The notes under the pieces: generated by a model
What the model was told of the DNA's origin: nothing
The model's database searches: none
What the model saw: the letters and a program-made list of their open reading frames with translations, nothing else
Made by a program: the position numbers and the translations under genes
NCBI RefSeq assembly: GCF_023824315.1
Contig: NZ_CP098732.1
Location: forward strand, 2,356,001 to 2,420,000
From: Acinetobacter tibetensis
GTDB lineage: Bacteria; Pseudomonadota; Gammaproteobacteria; Pseudomonadales; Moraxellaceae
DNA length: 64,000 nt
Reading direction: 5' to 3'
Shown: positions 44,761 through 55,084 of the stretch, piece after piece
Position numbering within the stretch: position 1 is the stretch's first letter
Layout: every line of letters begins with the position of its first letter

Positions 44761-46386
44761 ATGGGATTCGCTGTGAGCACAAAAAATACTGATTTTACCA
44801 CTGAAGTGGCAATCCTTGGCGCTGGCCCTGTAGGGCTTACGCTTGCAAATTATTTAAGCAAACAAGGGGTTCAAGTCACCGTCATAGAACAACTGGATCA
44901 ACTAATCGATTACCCTCGTGCTATTGGTATTGATGATGAAGCATTGCGCACGATTCAGTCTCTTGGGCTAGTAGAGCAAGTTTTACCCCATACAACCCCA
45001 AATCATGCCATGCGCTTTTTGACTCCTAAAGGGCATTGCTTTGCGGATATTCAACCTTTAACACGTGAATTTGGTTTCTCGCGTCGTAATGCTTTTATTC
45101 AACCGCAAGTCGACAATGTATTACTACAAGGGCTAAAACAATATCCACAAACCCAAGTTCTATTTGCACGTCAACTGACTGAGTTTAGCCAAGATACGCA
45201 ATCAGTCACCTTGAATATGCAAAATAAACAGGGAGAAGCTGAAGTTGTAAAAGCCAAATATTTGATCGCCTGCGATGGGGGTAACTCTATCGTGCGTCGT
45301 ACCTTAAATATCGGTTTTGACGGTAAAACTGCACCGAATCAATGGATTGTCATTGACATAGAAAATGACCCATTGGCAACCCCACATATCTATTTATGCT
45401 GTGATCCCGTGCGTCCATATGTCTCGGCTGCATTACCGCATGGTATCCGTCGTTTCGAATTTATGGTGATGCCTGGTGAAACCCAAGAAGAACTCAGCAA
45501 ACCAGAAAGCATTAATCAACTGTTGGCAAAAGTTTTACCGAATACCCAAAATATCGAGGTGATTCGTCAACGTGTATATACCCATAATGCCCGCATTGCA
45601 GATAAATTCCGTGTAGATCGTATTTTACTTGCAGGTGATGCCGCGCACATTATGCCCGTCTGGCAAGGTCAAGGCTATAACAGCGGTATGCGTGATGCCT
45701 TTAACTTAGGCTGGAAAATGGCATTGGTTGTACAAGGAAAAGCAGGACCTGAACTTTTAGATTCATACCAAATTGAACGTAAAGATCATGCCAAAGCCAT
45801 GATTGATCTTTCCGTGATGGCGGGTCATGTATTGGCACCACCGAAAAAATGGCAAGGCTTTGTACGTGATGGCATTGCATATGCACTCAATTATATTAAG
45901 CCGATTAAACAATATTTATTAGAAATGCGCTTTAAGCCCATGCCGCAATATCATGATGGCGTGTTGATTCAAAATAAGCTGAAGCACTCACCTGTCGGTA
46001 AAATGTTTATTCAGCCTAAAGTTGAATTGGTTTCTGGCGAACAGGTGCTCTTGGATGAAATCATTGGCAATGACTTCGCAATCTTGGCTTGGGGGGTAGA
46101 CCCACAATGGGGCTTATCAGATGCAACCCTACAACAATGGAAAAAGCTAGGGGTAAAATTTATTCAAGTTTTACCTGCGGTTCAGTTGCAAAATGAAAAG
46201 CGTAAACAATTCGATGGTGTGATTTGTGTCGGTGATATTGGCACTGAAATCCGTAGCTGGTTTGGTCGCACCAACGACTCGATGGTCATTTTACGCCCTG
46301 ACCGCTTTGTAGCAGCACTCGCGATTCCTCAAAGTGTAGATCAAATCAGCCAAGCATTGTTCGCAAAATTACATAGTAAAGCTTAA
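44761..46386 (+). CDS. mhpA: FAD-dependent aromatic hydroxylase, MhpA-like
   Basis: A 541-residue class A flavin monooxygenase resembling 3-(3-hydroxyphenyl)propionate hydroxylase. Visible are the FAD-binding [17 protein letters not shown] (about 21-37), the DG motif in [12 protein letters not shown] and the ribityl-binding [22 protein letters not shown]. The ATG at 44761 is used; GTG at 44773 is also possible. No ring-cleavage or hydrolase genes (mhpB, mhpC) follow, so the pathway, if any, is completed elsewhere. An HcaR-like regulator lies 0.8 kb downstream. Confidence 0.85.
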   Translation: MGFAVSTKNTDFTTEVAILGAGPVGLTLANYLSKQGVQVTVIEQLDQLIDYPRAIGIDDEALRTIQSLGLVEQVLPHTTPNHAMRFLTPKGHCFADIQPLTREFGFSRRNAFIQPQVDNVLLQGLKQYPQTQVLFARQLTEFSQDTQSVTLNMQNKQGEAEVVKAKYLIACDGGNSIVRRTLNIGFDGKTAPNQWIVIDIENDPLATPHIYLCCDPVRPYVSAALPHGIRRFEFMVMPGETQEELSKPESINQLLAKVLPNTQNIEVIRQRVYTHNARIADKFRVDRILLAGDAAHIMPVWQGQGYNSGMRDAFNLGWKMALVVQGKAGPELLDSYQIERKDHAKAMIDLSVMAGHVLAPPKKWQGFVRDGIAYALNYIKPIKQYLLEMRFKPMPQYHDGVLIQNKLKHSPVGKMFIQPKVELVSGEQVLLDEIIGNDFAILAWGVDPQWGLSDATLQQWKKLGVKFIQVLPAVQLQNEKRKQFDGVICVGDIGTEIRSWFGRTNDSMVILRPDRFVAALAIPQSVDQISQALFAKLHSKA

Positions 46387-46419
46387 TGCTCTACGCTACG
46401 GCGTTACACCCTCTAAATC

Positions 46420-46449
46420 ACAAAGCCCAGAACAATTCTGGGCTTTGTG
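46420..46449. terminator. Bidirectional terminator between mhpA and gst
   Basis: CAAAGCCCAGAA / TTCTGGGCTTTG, 12-bp perfect stem with a 3-nt loop between two convergent genes. Confidence 0.8.
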
Positions 46450-46459
46450 CGCTAAATAA

Positions 46460-47074
46460 CTATTCAATCGCTTTGAACCATGCAATATCCTGAACCGAAG
46501 CACGAGTTTTCATCTGTCGTAAAAATGGTTTAGCTTCTTCAAAATATGGCAGCAACTTAAACGACATGGCATACACTAACCAATACGCCAAATATAAATC
46601 TGCCGCAGTACACTTTTCCCCAAGTAAATACGGTTTTGCCTGACTTAAACCTTGTTTTAAAAATTGAAATAAACGCTGTTCATCACCAAAACTTAAGCCC
46701 ATTTTCTTACTTTCAATCAGATCTTTAGCCACATTTAAATTTTTAATGTCCATATATTCGGTTAATGGGCCATGGATGTAGAACAGCCACTTTAAGTAAG
46801 CACCACGTTTAGGGTCATGCAGTGCGGGAGCAAAATCCTGCTCAATATATTTATCTGCCAGATAGGCAATAATTGCAGGTACTTCAGTGATGACAATATC
46901 GTCATCTACCAAACAAGGTACTTTTGCCATCGGGTTAATGGCTAAATAAGTTGCCTGACGCATATCTTCATAGCTGATATTAATCAATTCTACCTGATCT
47001 TCAATCTTTAGCTCTTTGAGGAAAGGCAAAATGATATTGCCTCGTGATTGTGGATTGGTATAAAGCTGCATCAT
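46460..47074 (-). CDS. Glutathione S-transferase family protein
   Basis: A 204-residue GST: N-terminal thioredoxin-like domain (MQLYTNPQSRGNIILPFLKEL, with NPMAKVPCLVDDD and the EVPAIIAYLADKY glutathione-binding segment) and an all-helical C-terminal domain. The substrate is unknown. Single gene, 112 bp from the LysR gene end on the same strand. Confidence 0.9.
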   Translation of the reverse strand: MMQLYTNPQSRGNIILPFLKELKIEDQVELINISYEDMRQATYLAINPMAKVPCLVDDDIVITEVPAIIAYLADKYIEQDFAPALHDPKRGAYLKWLFYIHGPLTEYMDIKNLNVAKDLIESKKMGLSFGDEQRLFQFLKQGLSQAKPYLLGEKCTAADLYLAYWLVYAMSFKLLPYFEEAKPFLRQMKTRASVQDIAWFKAIE

Positions 47075-47186
47075 TGTTATGGTTCCACTGTTGTTATTTT
47101 GCGCTACCTTAGCATAGCTTGCCTCTCAACTGCGTGGTGATTCTGTCATCCATGACCTAGAATTGGAGCATATTTTCAGTGCTGAA

Positions 47187-48080
47187 TTAGAAAATTCCAG
47201 TATAGAATTGCTCTTTTAAGATTTTTAAAATGAGGTTAATCGCCTCATTACGTTGCTCTTTGCGATAGCTGGCATACAGACCAATGGTGGGTAATGGCTC
47301 AATGGTGTTTTTTACCACGATTTTATCGCCCAATAAGGGAATGACATAAGCAGGAACCAAACTCCAGCCTACCCCCATCCCGACCAAATTTACATTGAGT
47401 AAAATATTCGTAGAATGCTGTACCACATTCACATTGAGTTTGGATTGTTTGAAAAAATCCTGAATAATTTTATAAAGTTGAGGTGAAGCACCTTCATCAC
47501 TGATAATAAAATCTTGCTGATTAAAACTTTTGATACTAACGTGACGCTGCGCTGCTACAGCCGAATCTTTCGGCACAATAAGCGCCAAAGGTTCATTGAA
47601 AATTTGTACAAACTCTAATTCACTCGATTCATCAATATAGCGGGTGAAAGCAATATCAATGTCGCCTTTCTTTAAAGCTCTAAACTGATCTGCATCGGTC
47701 AAACTATGAAAATGAATTTTTAAATCGGGAAAATGTGCCCGAATATTGGGCATGATGTAAGGGAATATCTTCATCTCGGCCACAGGCACAAAACCAATAT
47801 GTAATTGGTCTTTACTCATATTTGCCACTTTGCGTGCATCGTGAATGGCTTTTTCCGCATGTTCCAAGCTAAGTAATGCTTCCTTTAAAAAGGCTTTGCC
47901 TTCTTCGGTCAACTCCACTTTTCGGTTAGAGCGAACCAGTAACTGTACGCCAACCTCTTGCTCCAGGTCTTTGATTTGCTGGCTTAAAGAAGGTTGTACC
48001 GTACACATGCGCTGCGCAGCTTTGGTAAAATTTAACTCTTCAGCCACTGCAACAAAGTAACGTAAATGACGTAATTCCAT
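47187..48080 (-). CDS. LysR-family regulator, HcaR-like
   Basis: A 297-residue LysR-type regulator: N-terminal helix-turn-helix (ELRHLRYFVAVAEELNFTKA) and a periplasmic-binding-like effector domain. The start, IGFVPVAEMKIFP and the late STNILLNVNLVGMGVGWSLVP resemble E. coli HcaR, which responds to phenylpropionate. The start codon overlaps the MFS gene stop (ATGA), so it is translated from the tetR-MFS-lysR transcript. The inducer is inferred from similarity only. Confidence 0.88.
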   Translation of the reverse strand: MELRHLRYFVAVAEELNFTKAAQRMCTVQPSLSQQIKDLEQEVGVQLLVRSNRKVELTEEGKAFLKEALLSLEHAEKAIHDARKVANMSKDQLHIGFVPVAEMKIFPYIMPNIRAHFPDLKIHFHSLTDADQFRALKKGDIDIAFTRYIDESSELEFVQIFNEPLALIVPKDSAVAAQRHVSIKSFNQQDFIISDEGASPQLYKIIQDFFKQSKLNVNVVQHSTNILLNVNLVGMGVGWSLVPAYVIPLLGDKIVVKNTIEPLPTIGLYASYRKEQRNEAINLILKILKEQFYTGIF

Positions 48081-49285
48081 CAGTGTTCTCCTTCATGTTG
48101 AACGGATACAACTTTAGTTGCCACTTTTACTCGATACACGACAAGCGTGGCTAAAGTCATCATGGCACAAAACAAATAAGTCATGGCATAGCCCCAATAG
48201 GCAATTAAAACTCCCATGAACACTGAACCGACCGCCAAGCCTAAATCAAACAGGGTAAAATAAGTCGAAATCGCATGTCCAATCCGTTGCTTCGGTACAC
48301 TCTGAATGGCGACCGTCTGCAAACATGGAAATAAAGTGCCATATCCAATTCCGATCAGTACCGCGGATAACCAGAGTACCCATGGCTGATTCAACTGACT
48401 GAGCACAGCTAAACCAACGGCAAACAAAATAAAAGATGGATAAATCACCACGCTAGCCCCTTTCTGGTCAAACCAACGTCCCACCCATGGTCGAACCAAA
48501 ATCATGGAGCAGGCAAAGACCAGAAAAAAGGTACTGGTATACGCTATCAGTTGCTTGGTTTCAGTATACGCCGCAATAAAGCTCATCACACTCGAATAAG
48601 AAAATGCTGTCAAAAGTGCGACCAAACCCACAGCAAGTACGCGAAACTCAATAATATCGTGTAGTGTTAAACTAGAAGATGATGGCTCGACTAAAGATTG
48701 GCTGTCTTCATCATGAATAGGAATGCAGAGACAGAAAATAAATCCTAGCGTCATCAGTCCCGATAAAATGGCAAATAACACTGTAAAACTGGCATATTGA
48801 GTAATGGTTAAAGCCAATAAGGGACCAAACACAACCCCTAAATTAGTTGACATCACAAAGTAGCCCATCCCCTCACCTTTGCGATGTTCAGGAATAAACT
48901 CATTGGCAACAGGTACCGTGACTGTCGTTAAAATACTGAACCATATGCCATGAATAAAACGCACCAATAACAGGCTCCACATGCTGTCGATCCATAAATA
49001 ACTGAATGCAAACAGCACAAATAAAATTTCTGAGCCACGAAAACTAAGTTTCTTGCCTATTTTTTCCGAAATAAGTCCAGAAAAAGGACGTACCATAATG
49101 GATGAAATCAAAAACAAGGTCAGTGCTAAACCCGCTTCTTGAATAGACCCACCCAAATCTTTCATGATGTAGACAGGTAAAATGGCCAGCAAGGCAAAAT
49201 AATAGGTAAATAAAAACAGGTTATTCAGAACACAAAATACAAATGCTCGATTCCACAGCCTCTCTACACGTCCATCCGATCTCAT
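48080..49285 (-). CDS. MFS transporter (probable efflux pump)
   Basis: A 401-residue major facilitator with about 12 hydrophobic segments. Features are GLALTLFLISSIMVRPFSGLI and the loop motif SEKIGKKLSFRG, an early RFIHGIWFSILTTV helix and GIGYGTLFPCLQT late. It lies between a TetR gene (one-base gap) and a LysR gene (overlap), a setting typical of drug or aromatic-compound efflux. The substrate is unknown. Confidence 0.88.
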   Translation of the reverse strand: MRSDGRVERLWNRAFVFCVLNNLFLFTYYFALLAILPVYIMKDLGGSIQEAGLALTLFLISSIMVRPFSGLISEKIGKKLSFRGSEILFVLFAFSYLWIDSMWSLLLVRFIHGIWFSILTTVTVPVANEFIPEHRKGEGMGYFVMSTNLGVVFGPLLALTITQYASFTVLFAILSGLMTLGFIFCLCIPIHDEDSQSLVEPSSSSLTLHDIIEFRVLAVGLVALLTAFSYSSVMSFIAAYTETKQLIAYTSTFFLVFACSMILVRPWVGRWFDQKGASVVIYPSFILFAVGLAVLSQLNQPWVLWLSAVLIGIGYGTLFPCLQTVAIQSVPKQRIGHAISTYFTLFDLGLAVGSVFMGVLIAYWGYAMTYLFCAMMTLATLVVYRVKVATKVVSVQHEGEH

Positions 49286-49286
49286 T

Positions 49287-49868
49287 TTATGGACTCACTT
49301 TCTCAGTCGTATTCATACGTGCAGGTTGCAGAACCATGTTCAGCAATGCTTGAATATAAGCTTCTTCAGGCTGATGATTAAAGAAGATCATCTGATAATG
49401 AATGGGCGCATACAAAGTATCGAGCATCAGTTCAAATGGATAATCGGCACGAATCTCTCCACTTTGAATGGCCAATTGAATCAACTTTCGGGTCGCTTCA
49501 CGGCGCGGTAATAAATACTGACTAAAAAACGCCCCAGCGGCTTCACGATGCTCGGATAACACCACCAATAAAGCTCGTCCAATCGGGCGATTTAAAGCAT
49601 GTGATAACTTGAGTAATTGTTGCTTTAAATTAAATTCCAGACTCTGCGCATAATCCAGTTCAAACACCGAAGCCGTTTCCTGCTTGAAGGCTTCAAAGAC
49701 CAAGTCAGATTTATGTTTCCACCAACGGTAAATGGTGGACTTCCCGACACCCGCCCGAGCAGCAATCTCTTCAATCGTCAACTTACCGTATTCATAATCT
49801 TCTAAAGCTGCGATCACAGCATCTAAAATACATTGCTTACGACGCGAAGATTTTTCTAACTCAGACAT
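49287..49868 (-). CDS. TetR-family repressor
   Basis: A 193-residue TetR/AcrR repressor: helix-turn-helix at about 24-50 (LTIEEIAARAGVGKSTIYRWWKHK) and a helical ligand-binding C-terminal domain (LLVVLSEHREAAGAFFSQYLL). First in the tetR-MFS-lysR operon. An 18-bp perfect palindrome lies 17 bp upstream of its start codon and is the likely autorepression site. Confidence 0.92.
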   Translation of the reverse strand: MSELEKSSRRKQCILDAVIAALEDYEYGKLTIEEIAARAGVGKSTIYRWWKHKSDLVFEAFKQETASVFELDYAQSLEFNLKQQLLKLSHALNRPIGRALLVVLSEHREAAGAFFSQYLLPRREATRKLIQLAIQSGEIRADYPFELMLDTLYAPIHYQMIFFNHQPEEAYIQALLNMVLQPARMNTTEKVSP

Positions 49869-49884
49869 AGCTCACCACAAAACG

Positions 49885-49902
49885 AAACGATACGTATCGT
49901 TT
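49885..49902. promoter_or_regulatory. Perfect 18-bp palindrome, probable TetR operator
   Basis: AAACGATACGTATCGTTT reads the same on both strands. It lies between the tetR start and the expected promoter, as for TetR-family autoregulation. Confidence 0.75.
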
Positions 49903-49980
49903 TATATTAATGTAATTTTACTGTCTAAACTAGAGGATTAAGACCAAGGACTATAAGTTCATATCATTTAGCGGCATAAA

Positions 49981-50013
49981 AAAAACCCGTGAGTTAGTTA
50001 CACTCACGGGTTT
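49981..50013. terminator. Terminator downstream of thioesterase gene
   Basis: AAACCCGTGAGT / ACTCACGGGTTT, 12-bp stem with a 7-nt loop, A-run on one side giving a T-run on the minus strand, where the thioesterase gene ends. Confidence 0.85.
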
Positions 50014-50033
50014 CGCTTGAACACAGCTAAATT

Positions 50034-50558
50034 TTAACTTGGTGTCGAAGACTTTTTATAAATGCTGCAAGATGGGTGATGGTTTTCTTGCAAACGAGCC
50101 ACTTTACGTTGTTCTGCGGCCTCAAAACGACAACGCTTCCATTCATTGGTTAAGTCCAATGGTGGAATTTGTTTAGGTTGACCTGTTTCATCTACCGCAA
50201 CCATCGTGAAATAGCAGCTATTGGTATGACGTACAGTACGTTTTTGAATATTTTGTGCTTCTACACGAATACCGATTTCCATAGAAGTACGGCCCACATG
50301 GTTCACACTGGCAAGGAAAGTGACCAACTCACCGACATGAATCGGCTCTTTAAAGTTCACTTTATCAACTGATAGTGTCACAACATAACTACCTGAATAG
50401 CGACTTGCACAGGCATAAGCCACCTGATCCAGCAGCTTTAAAATAGTTCCACCATGAACATTACCCGAGAAATTTGCCATGTCTGGAGTCATCAATACAG
50501 ACATGGTCAACTCCGACTGATCATCTAAAATTGGAGTAATTTGATCTAATGGGGACAT
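50034..50558 (-). CDS. Acyl-CoA thioesterase (hotdog fold, YciA/BACH type)
   Basis: A 174-residue hotdog-fold protein. Catalytic segment NFSGNVHGGTILKLLDQ (about 30-46), then SVDKVNFKEPIHVGEL and HTNSCYFTMVAVDETGQP, typical of broad-range acyl-CoA hydrolases. Single gene between two gaps. Confidence 0.9.
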   Translation of the reverse strand: MSPLDQITPILDDQSELTMSVLMTPDMANFSGNVHGGTILKLLDQVAYACASRYSGSYVVTLSVDKVNFKEPIHVGELVTFLASVNHVGRTSMEIGIRVEAQNIQKRTVRHTNSCYFTMVAVDETGQPKQIPPLDLTNEWKRCRFEAAEQRKVARLQENHHPSCSIYKKSSTPS

Positions 50559-51035
50559 CGCGCTCTCTAGACTCTTGCAAAGATAGTAGAATATGTACGC
50601 ATTATTATATAACTTTTGTCATAAATAACATGTTCAAATCGGCAATTAAGTCATCACTATTATTTATAGTGATTACCATATCATTCAGTAAAATATATAT
50701 TAATGCGCTCGACTTTAATATAAACCTATAATTTTATTATATTTATCTTAAAGTCATTCAATAACGACTATAACTTAACCACCGACCTTGTCTCTGCAAA
50801 GCTCTATTTAAATGACTGAAAACCTCAAACAAAACCAGTCCACTACTTGAAATGGGAAAATGAAAGTTTTTTAAATATTAAAATTGGATGAATTAAGGCA
50901 TATCAATTGAAAATGACATTCTGCTTAAATTAACTGGCCTCCCCACAAGAAACAGCCCAATCGTTGTCCTCTTTTTCACGCTCTGGAAAGAATGAATTGA
51001 GGCTATAAGCTCTAATATTTTTGAGTGCCACAGTG
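50559..51035. other. 477-bp region without a gene
   Basis: Very AT-rich on the left half, more balanced on the right. No open frame, repeat or RNA structure I could support. It should hold the thioesterase promoter. Confidence 0.4.
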
Positions 51036-52028
51036 CTAGTTTTGAACAGAGTATTGAGGAATTTTATAACCGCGTGAATAATTCTGTTGATCGAAGACTT
51101 TCAGGATATTACTCAATTGTTTATCCGCAGCATGAATACCTGCCTGCATGGTTTCTTCACGCCCTTTGACATCAAAGATATGCGCTTTTTCACGTAAATC
51201 TGGCTGAATGACAATATCGGCATGTTTCAATTCTTCTCGAGCCAAGTGATTCTGCATAATGTTGATATTTTGGTTAAACAATCCCCACATATTACTGGTT
51301 TCTGTGTGTTCGGGTTGTGCCAAAATATCTACAGCAATCACAATGTCTGCACCTAATTCGCGGGCAACATTCACAGGTACAGGGCTGACCAATCCACCAT
51401 CGACATATTCATCTCCCGCAATTTTTGTTGGAATGAACATACTCGGAATAGAAACTGAAGCTCGGACTGCTTGTCCAGTATTACCATAATTGAAAACTAC
51501 TTTTTTACCTTCTTTTAGCTCGGTCGCCACTACATACATTGGCGTTTTTAAAAGTTCCAATGGTGTGTTGAGCACTTGTTCATTGACATAGTCTTGAACT
51601 TTTTGACCATCAAAGAAACCTGTCATTGCCAGTTTTACATCACGGACATCATTGGCTTTCATATTCAGCGCAATCTCACGTAATTGTTGGGCATTTTTCC
51701 CACTGGCATAAATTGAACCCACTACGCTGCCTGCACTGGTGCCCACAATCAAATCTGGATGAATCCCGTATTGCTCCAGTACCTGAATCACGCCAATATG
51801 TGCATAGCCACGCGCGCCACCACTGCCTAAAACCAATGCCACAATCGGACGATGTTCTGTTTGTTTGAGTTTTTTGAAGTCGATACGATTCGCCTGCACT
51901 TGAGCTTCAGCAACTATAGGCGTAGTTGTCGGCTGAGCCGAGGGCAATAATGATGACTGAGCCATACTCTGCCCCGAGAACATTCCCCAAATAATGCCAA
52001 TAACTAAACTAGATTGAAGCGGTTTCAA
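51036..52028 (-). CDS. Exported patatin-like phospholipase
   Basis: A 330-residue protein with a signal peptide (about 1-23, ending SMAQ) and a patatin domain: oxyanion motif GSGGARGYAHIGV, nucleophile GTSAGS and catalytic Asp in DGGLVSP. The RssA-like arrangement is complete, but export distinguishes it from cytoplasmic RssA. Role in membrane lipid turnover is inferred. Confidence 0.88.
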   Translation of the reverse strand: MKPLQSSLVIGIIWGMFSGQSMAQSSLLPSAQPTTTPIVAEAQVQANRIDFKKLKQTEHRPIVALVLGSGGARGYAHIGVIQVLEQYGIHPDLIVGTSAGSVVGSIYASGKNAQQLREIALNMKANDVRDVKLAMTGFFDGQKVQDYVNEQVLNTPLELLKTPMYVVATELKEGKKVVFNYGNTGQAVRASVSIPSMFIPTKIAGDEYVDGGLVSPVPVNVARELGADIVIAVDILAQPEHTETSNMWGLFNQNINIMQNHLAREELKHADIVIQPDLREKAHIFDVKGREETMQAGIHAADKQLSNILKVFDQQNYSRGYKIPQYSVQN

Positions 52029-52230
52029 GGTAGGTAAACTCTCTGATCGTGACTAATAGTTATTCTATGCAAAATAGATGGTTCCACTGTTGCATTTCGT
52101 AAAAATGAAACTTTAGTTCATTAGCATAACGAACAAAAACCGTGAAATTATGAAGACTAGGCTGCATTTTCGAAAATTTTCTTCTTGGCTTGTTTTTAAA
52201 TCAATGATCCCTGCAGATCAAAAAACAAAT

Positions 52231-52267
52231 AAAAAAGCCAGTATGATTTAGACACACTGGCTTTTTC
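52231..52267. terminator. Terminator downstream of the alanine symporter gene
   Basis: AAAAAGCCAGT / ACTGGCTTTTT, 11-bp stem around ATGATTTAGACAC, symmetric A/T runs. Confidence 0.85.
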
Positions 52268-52288
52268 AAAATTCAGATTTTTAAGCGA

Positions 52289-53764
52289 TTACCAAATATC
52301 AGAATTCACTTTGTCTTTAAATTTTGGATGGTTGTCCAATTTAAATTCAGGTTCTTTAATCCCTTGCTTCAACTGTGAGGTATAGTCTTTTAATAGCATG
52401 AGAGCAAATGGCGTTAACAATAGAATTGCAAATAAGTTAATAGTTGCCATTAAGCCCATAGATAAATCCGCCATCGACCATACCAATGGTACGCTGGTAA
52501 TTGCACCAAAGTACACCATAAACAGCACCAGTAAACGGAATACCAATATCACTTTGCGGTTATTGTTAATGAACTGCATATTACTTTCGGCATAAGCATA
52601 GTTACCAATAATCGATGAGTAAGCAAACATAAACAAAATGATGGCAAGGAAGTCATCCCCCCAGCTACCAATCTGGCTCACCAAAGCCATTTGTGTTAAT
52701 TGTACACCCGCAAAACCTGCATCATGGTACAAACCTGACGATAAGATAATAATCGCTGTACATGAACACACCACGAAGGTATCCACAAATACACCCAGCA
52801 TTTGTACCAAACCTTGGTTTACAGGATGTTTAACATCCGATGCTGCTGCCGCGTTTGGCGCAGAACCCATCCCCGCTTCATTCGAGAATAAACCACGTTT
52901 AATCCCCATCATCATGGCCATAGAAACCATCGCACCGAAGAAACCACCGGCTGCGGCATCAAACTGGAAAGCATGGGTAAAAATGAGTTGGAAAATTTCA
53001 GGTAATATTGAAAAGTTCTTCACGGCGATGTACAGCGCTACTGCCAAATACATCACTGCCATGAGAGGAACAAAGCTTTCTGCCACTTTGGCAATACGCT
53101 TAATTCCACCAAAAATAATGACTGCCGTTAGAATCACTAAAACAATACCCACCCAAGAAATTTCGAAAGAGAAAAGTCCTAAGTTCAGCATGAGATTGGC
53201 TTTATCCCAGCCCCACGCATGTGAAGTCGCATCAATAATCGAGTTGGCTTGCACCGCATTGAAGACAAAGCCATAAGCTAAAATCAACGATAACGCAAAA
53301 ACCACACCCAACCATTTTTGTTTTAAACCCTGAGTAATATAGTAGGCTGGTCCACCACGAAATTGCTGATTTTGCGTGTCACGAACCTTAAAAAGCTGAG
53401 CCAAAGAAGACTCAACAAATGCTGAACTCATCCCTAAAAATGCGGTTAACCACATCCAGAACACTGCACCAGGACCACCAATCGCAATCGCAATCGCAAC
53501 ACCTGCAACATTACCTACACCGACACGACTCGCAAGACCAGTCACAAAGGCTTGGAATGGTGTAATGCCATGCTCATCATCGCCTTCTTTACGACTCGAT
53601 TTCATGACTTTAATACTGTGAAAAAATAGTCGAAGCTGCACAGCACCCGTAATTAAGGTATAAAACACCCCAACCACCACCAAAAATACCACCAAAAAGT
53701 TCCATAAAGGGTCATTCAGCATTTGCACCCAAGACATCAGGGTGGTATTTAGTTGTTCGTTCAT
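52289..53764 (-). CDS. Sodium/alanine (AGCS) symporter
   Basis: A 491-residue amino-acid carrier of the alanine or glycine:cation symporter family. About 11 membrane helices; signature segments GVGNVAGVAIAIAIGGPGAVFWMW and GLFSNEAGMGSAPNAAAA. It takes up Ala or Gly with Na+. The neighbouring gltS and porin genes suggest an amino-acid uptake region, but separate terminators argue for independent units. Confidence 0.92.
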   Translation of the reverse strand: MNEQLNTTLMSWVQMLNDPLWNFLVVFLVVVGVFYTLITGAVQLRLFFHSIKVMKSSRKEGDDEHGITPFQAFVTGLASRVGVGNVAGVAIAIAIGGPGAVFWMWLTAFLGMSSAFVESSLAQLFKVRDTQNQQFRGGPAYYITQGLKQKWLGVVFALSLILAYGFVFNAVQANSIIDATSHAWGWDKANLMLNLGLFSFEISWVGIVLVILTAVIIFGGIKRIAKVAESFVPLMAVMYLAVALYIAVKNFSILPEIFQLIFTHAFQFDAAAGGFFGAMVSMAMMMGIKRGLFSNEAGMGSAPNAAAASDVKHPVNQGLVQMLGVFVDTFVVCSCTAIIILSSGLYHDAGFAGVQLTQMALVSQIGSWGDDFLAIILFMFAYSSIIGNYAYAESNMQFINNNRKVILVFRLLVLFMVYFGAITSVPLVWSMADLSMGLMATINLFAILLLTPFALMLLKDYTSQLKQGIKEPEFKLDNHPKFKDKVNSDIW

Positions 53765-53804
53765 TTTCTTATTCCTTAAGACTCAGCAGATAGTGTTTAG
53801 CAAT

Positions 53805-53835
53805 TCAAAAAAGGCCTTGAGAACAAGACCTTTTG
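53805..53835 (-). terminator. Terminator of gltS
   Basis: On the minus strand AAAAGGTCTTG / CAAGGCCTTTT form a stem with one mismatch around TTCT, followed by T-rich DNA, 8 bp after the gltS stop. Confidence 0.65.
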
Positions 53836-53842
53836 CTTCCTC

Positions 53843-55084
53843 TTAAGCAAAGAACTTAAGAATAAGTTGAATAACAGTGGCGTTGATCAAGTCAACGAAG
53901 AATGCCCCACAAAGCGGAACAATCAAAAAAGCTTTATGTGAAGCACCATACATGTTGGTGATGGCTTGCATATTGGCAACAGCAGTCGGTGTTGCTCCCA
54001 TACCGAAGCCACAATGCCCCGCAGAAAGTACGGCTGCATCGTAATTTTTTCCCATGACTCGGAATGTCACAAAGGCTGCATAAAGCGCCATGGTAATGGT
54101 TTGTGCACCTAAAATGACAACCAACGGACCAGCAAGGTCTGCAAGTTGCCATAATTTCAGCGAAAGTAATGCCATGGCCAAATACAAAGAAAGTGACGCA
54201 TTACCAAACACATCAATCGCGCGGTCAAAAATACTTACTTTGAACACGCTCTCAAGGATGTTACGTAAAATTACACCACCACCCAATGTCCAAACAAAGG
54301 TAGGCAATTCAAACCACGTACCCTTACTAAAACCCGTCATAAACTCGGCAAATGCAAGACATGCGGCAAACATCCCTAAGGTGGTAATCGCATTATCAGC
54401 AGTAATCAAACGTACCTGATGTGGATATTCAAAGGGTGCTGATTGTTCTGCCTCTTGAGCTGTCATTGGCGTATGATCACGCTTCTCGATCTGAGCATTG
54501 GTTTTAGGTTGTGCAAGTTGATAACGGTTGATCAACATTTTCGCCAATGGACCACCAATTAAACCACCAATGATCAAGCCAAAAGTGGCACTTGCCATAC
54601 CCAGCGCTAATGCACCTTTAATCCCATGCTCAACTTCCAGAATTTCACCCCAAGCGCCCGCAGTACCGTGGCCACCTGTTAAGGTAATTGAACCTGCGAT
54701 AAGACCGATCAGTGGATCAATACCCAATAAAGTCGCAAGACTCATACCGACAAAATTCTGTACCACAATGAATGAAGCAACAGCAATCAGGAAGATCACC
54801 AAGCCCATTCCACCTTCTTTCAATTTTGAAAAATTTGCACTTAAACCAATTGAAGCAAAGAAAATAAGCATAAAGCTGGTTTGTAATTCACTGCTTGTAC
54901 TGATGCTAAAACCCCAAATGTTGTATACAACTAGGGAAAGAAGCGCTGCAATCAAACCACCTGCAACTGGTTCAGGAATATTATAACGACGTAAAAAATC
55001 GATGCGATTCACCAGGAATCGCCCCAATAACAATACAATGACTGCCGCAATAAGCGTATAGAATGCATTAAAAGTAAGTGCCAT
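53843..55084 (-). CDS. gltS: Sodium/glutamate symporter GltS
   Basis: A 413-residue GltS with two inverted halves. Conserved re-entrant loops include GGHGTAGAWGEILE (about 138-151) and CGFGMGATPTAVANMQAI (late); N-terminal FNAFYTLIAAVIVLLLGRFLV. It imports glutamate with Na+. Upstream is the frameshifted DcaP-type porin. Confidence 0.95.
   Translation of the reverse strand: MALTFNAFYTLIAAVIVLLLGRFLVNRIDFLRRYNIPEPVAGGLIAALLSLVVYNIWGFSISTSSELQTSFMLIFFASIGLSANFSKLKEGGMGLVIFLIAVASFIVVQNFVGMSLATLLGIDPLIGLIAGSITLTGGHGTAGAWGEILEVEHGIKGALALGMASATFGLIIGGLIGGPLAKMLINRYQLAQPKTNAQIEKRDHTPMTAQEAEQSAPFEYPHQVRLITADNAITTLGMFAACLAFAEFMTGFSKGTWFELPTFVWTLGGGVILRNILESVFKVSIFDRAIDVFGNASLSLYLAMALLSLKLWQLADLAGPLVVILGAQTITMALYAAFVTFRVMGKNYDAAVLSAGHCGFGMGATPTAVANMQAITNMYGASHKAFLIVPLCGAFFVDLINATVIQLILKFFA

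Noticed and set aside
52638..53276. 212-codon open frame on the plus strand
   Set aside because: It lies antisense inside the alanine symporter gene, whose helical codon pattern produces long shadow frames; no recognisable domain.
54090..54986. Two long plus-strand open frames opposite gltS
   Set aside because: Shadows of the membrane-protein gene on the other strand, no ribosome sites or family features.
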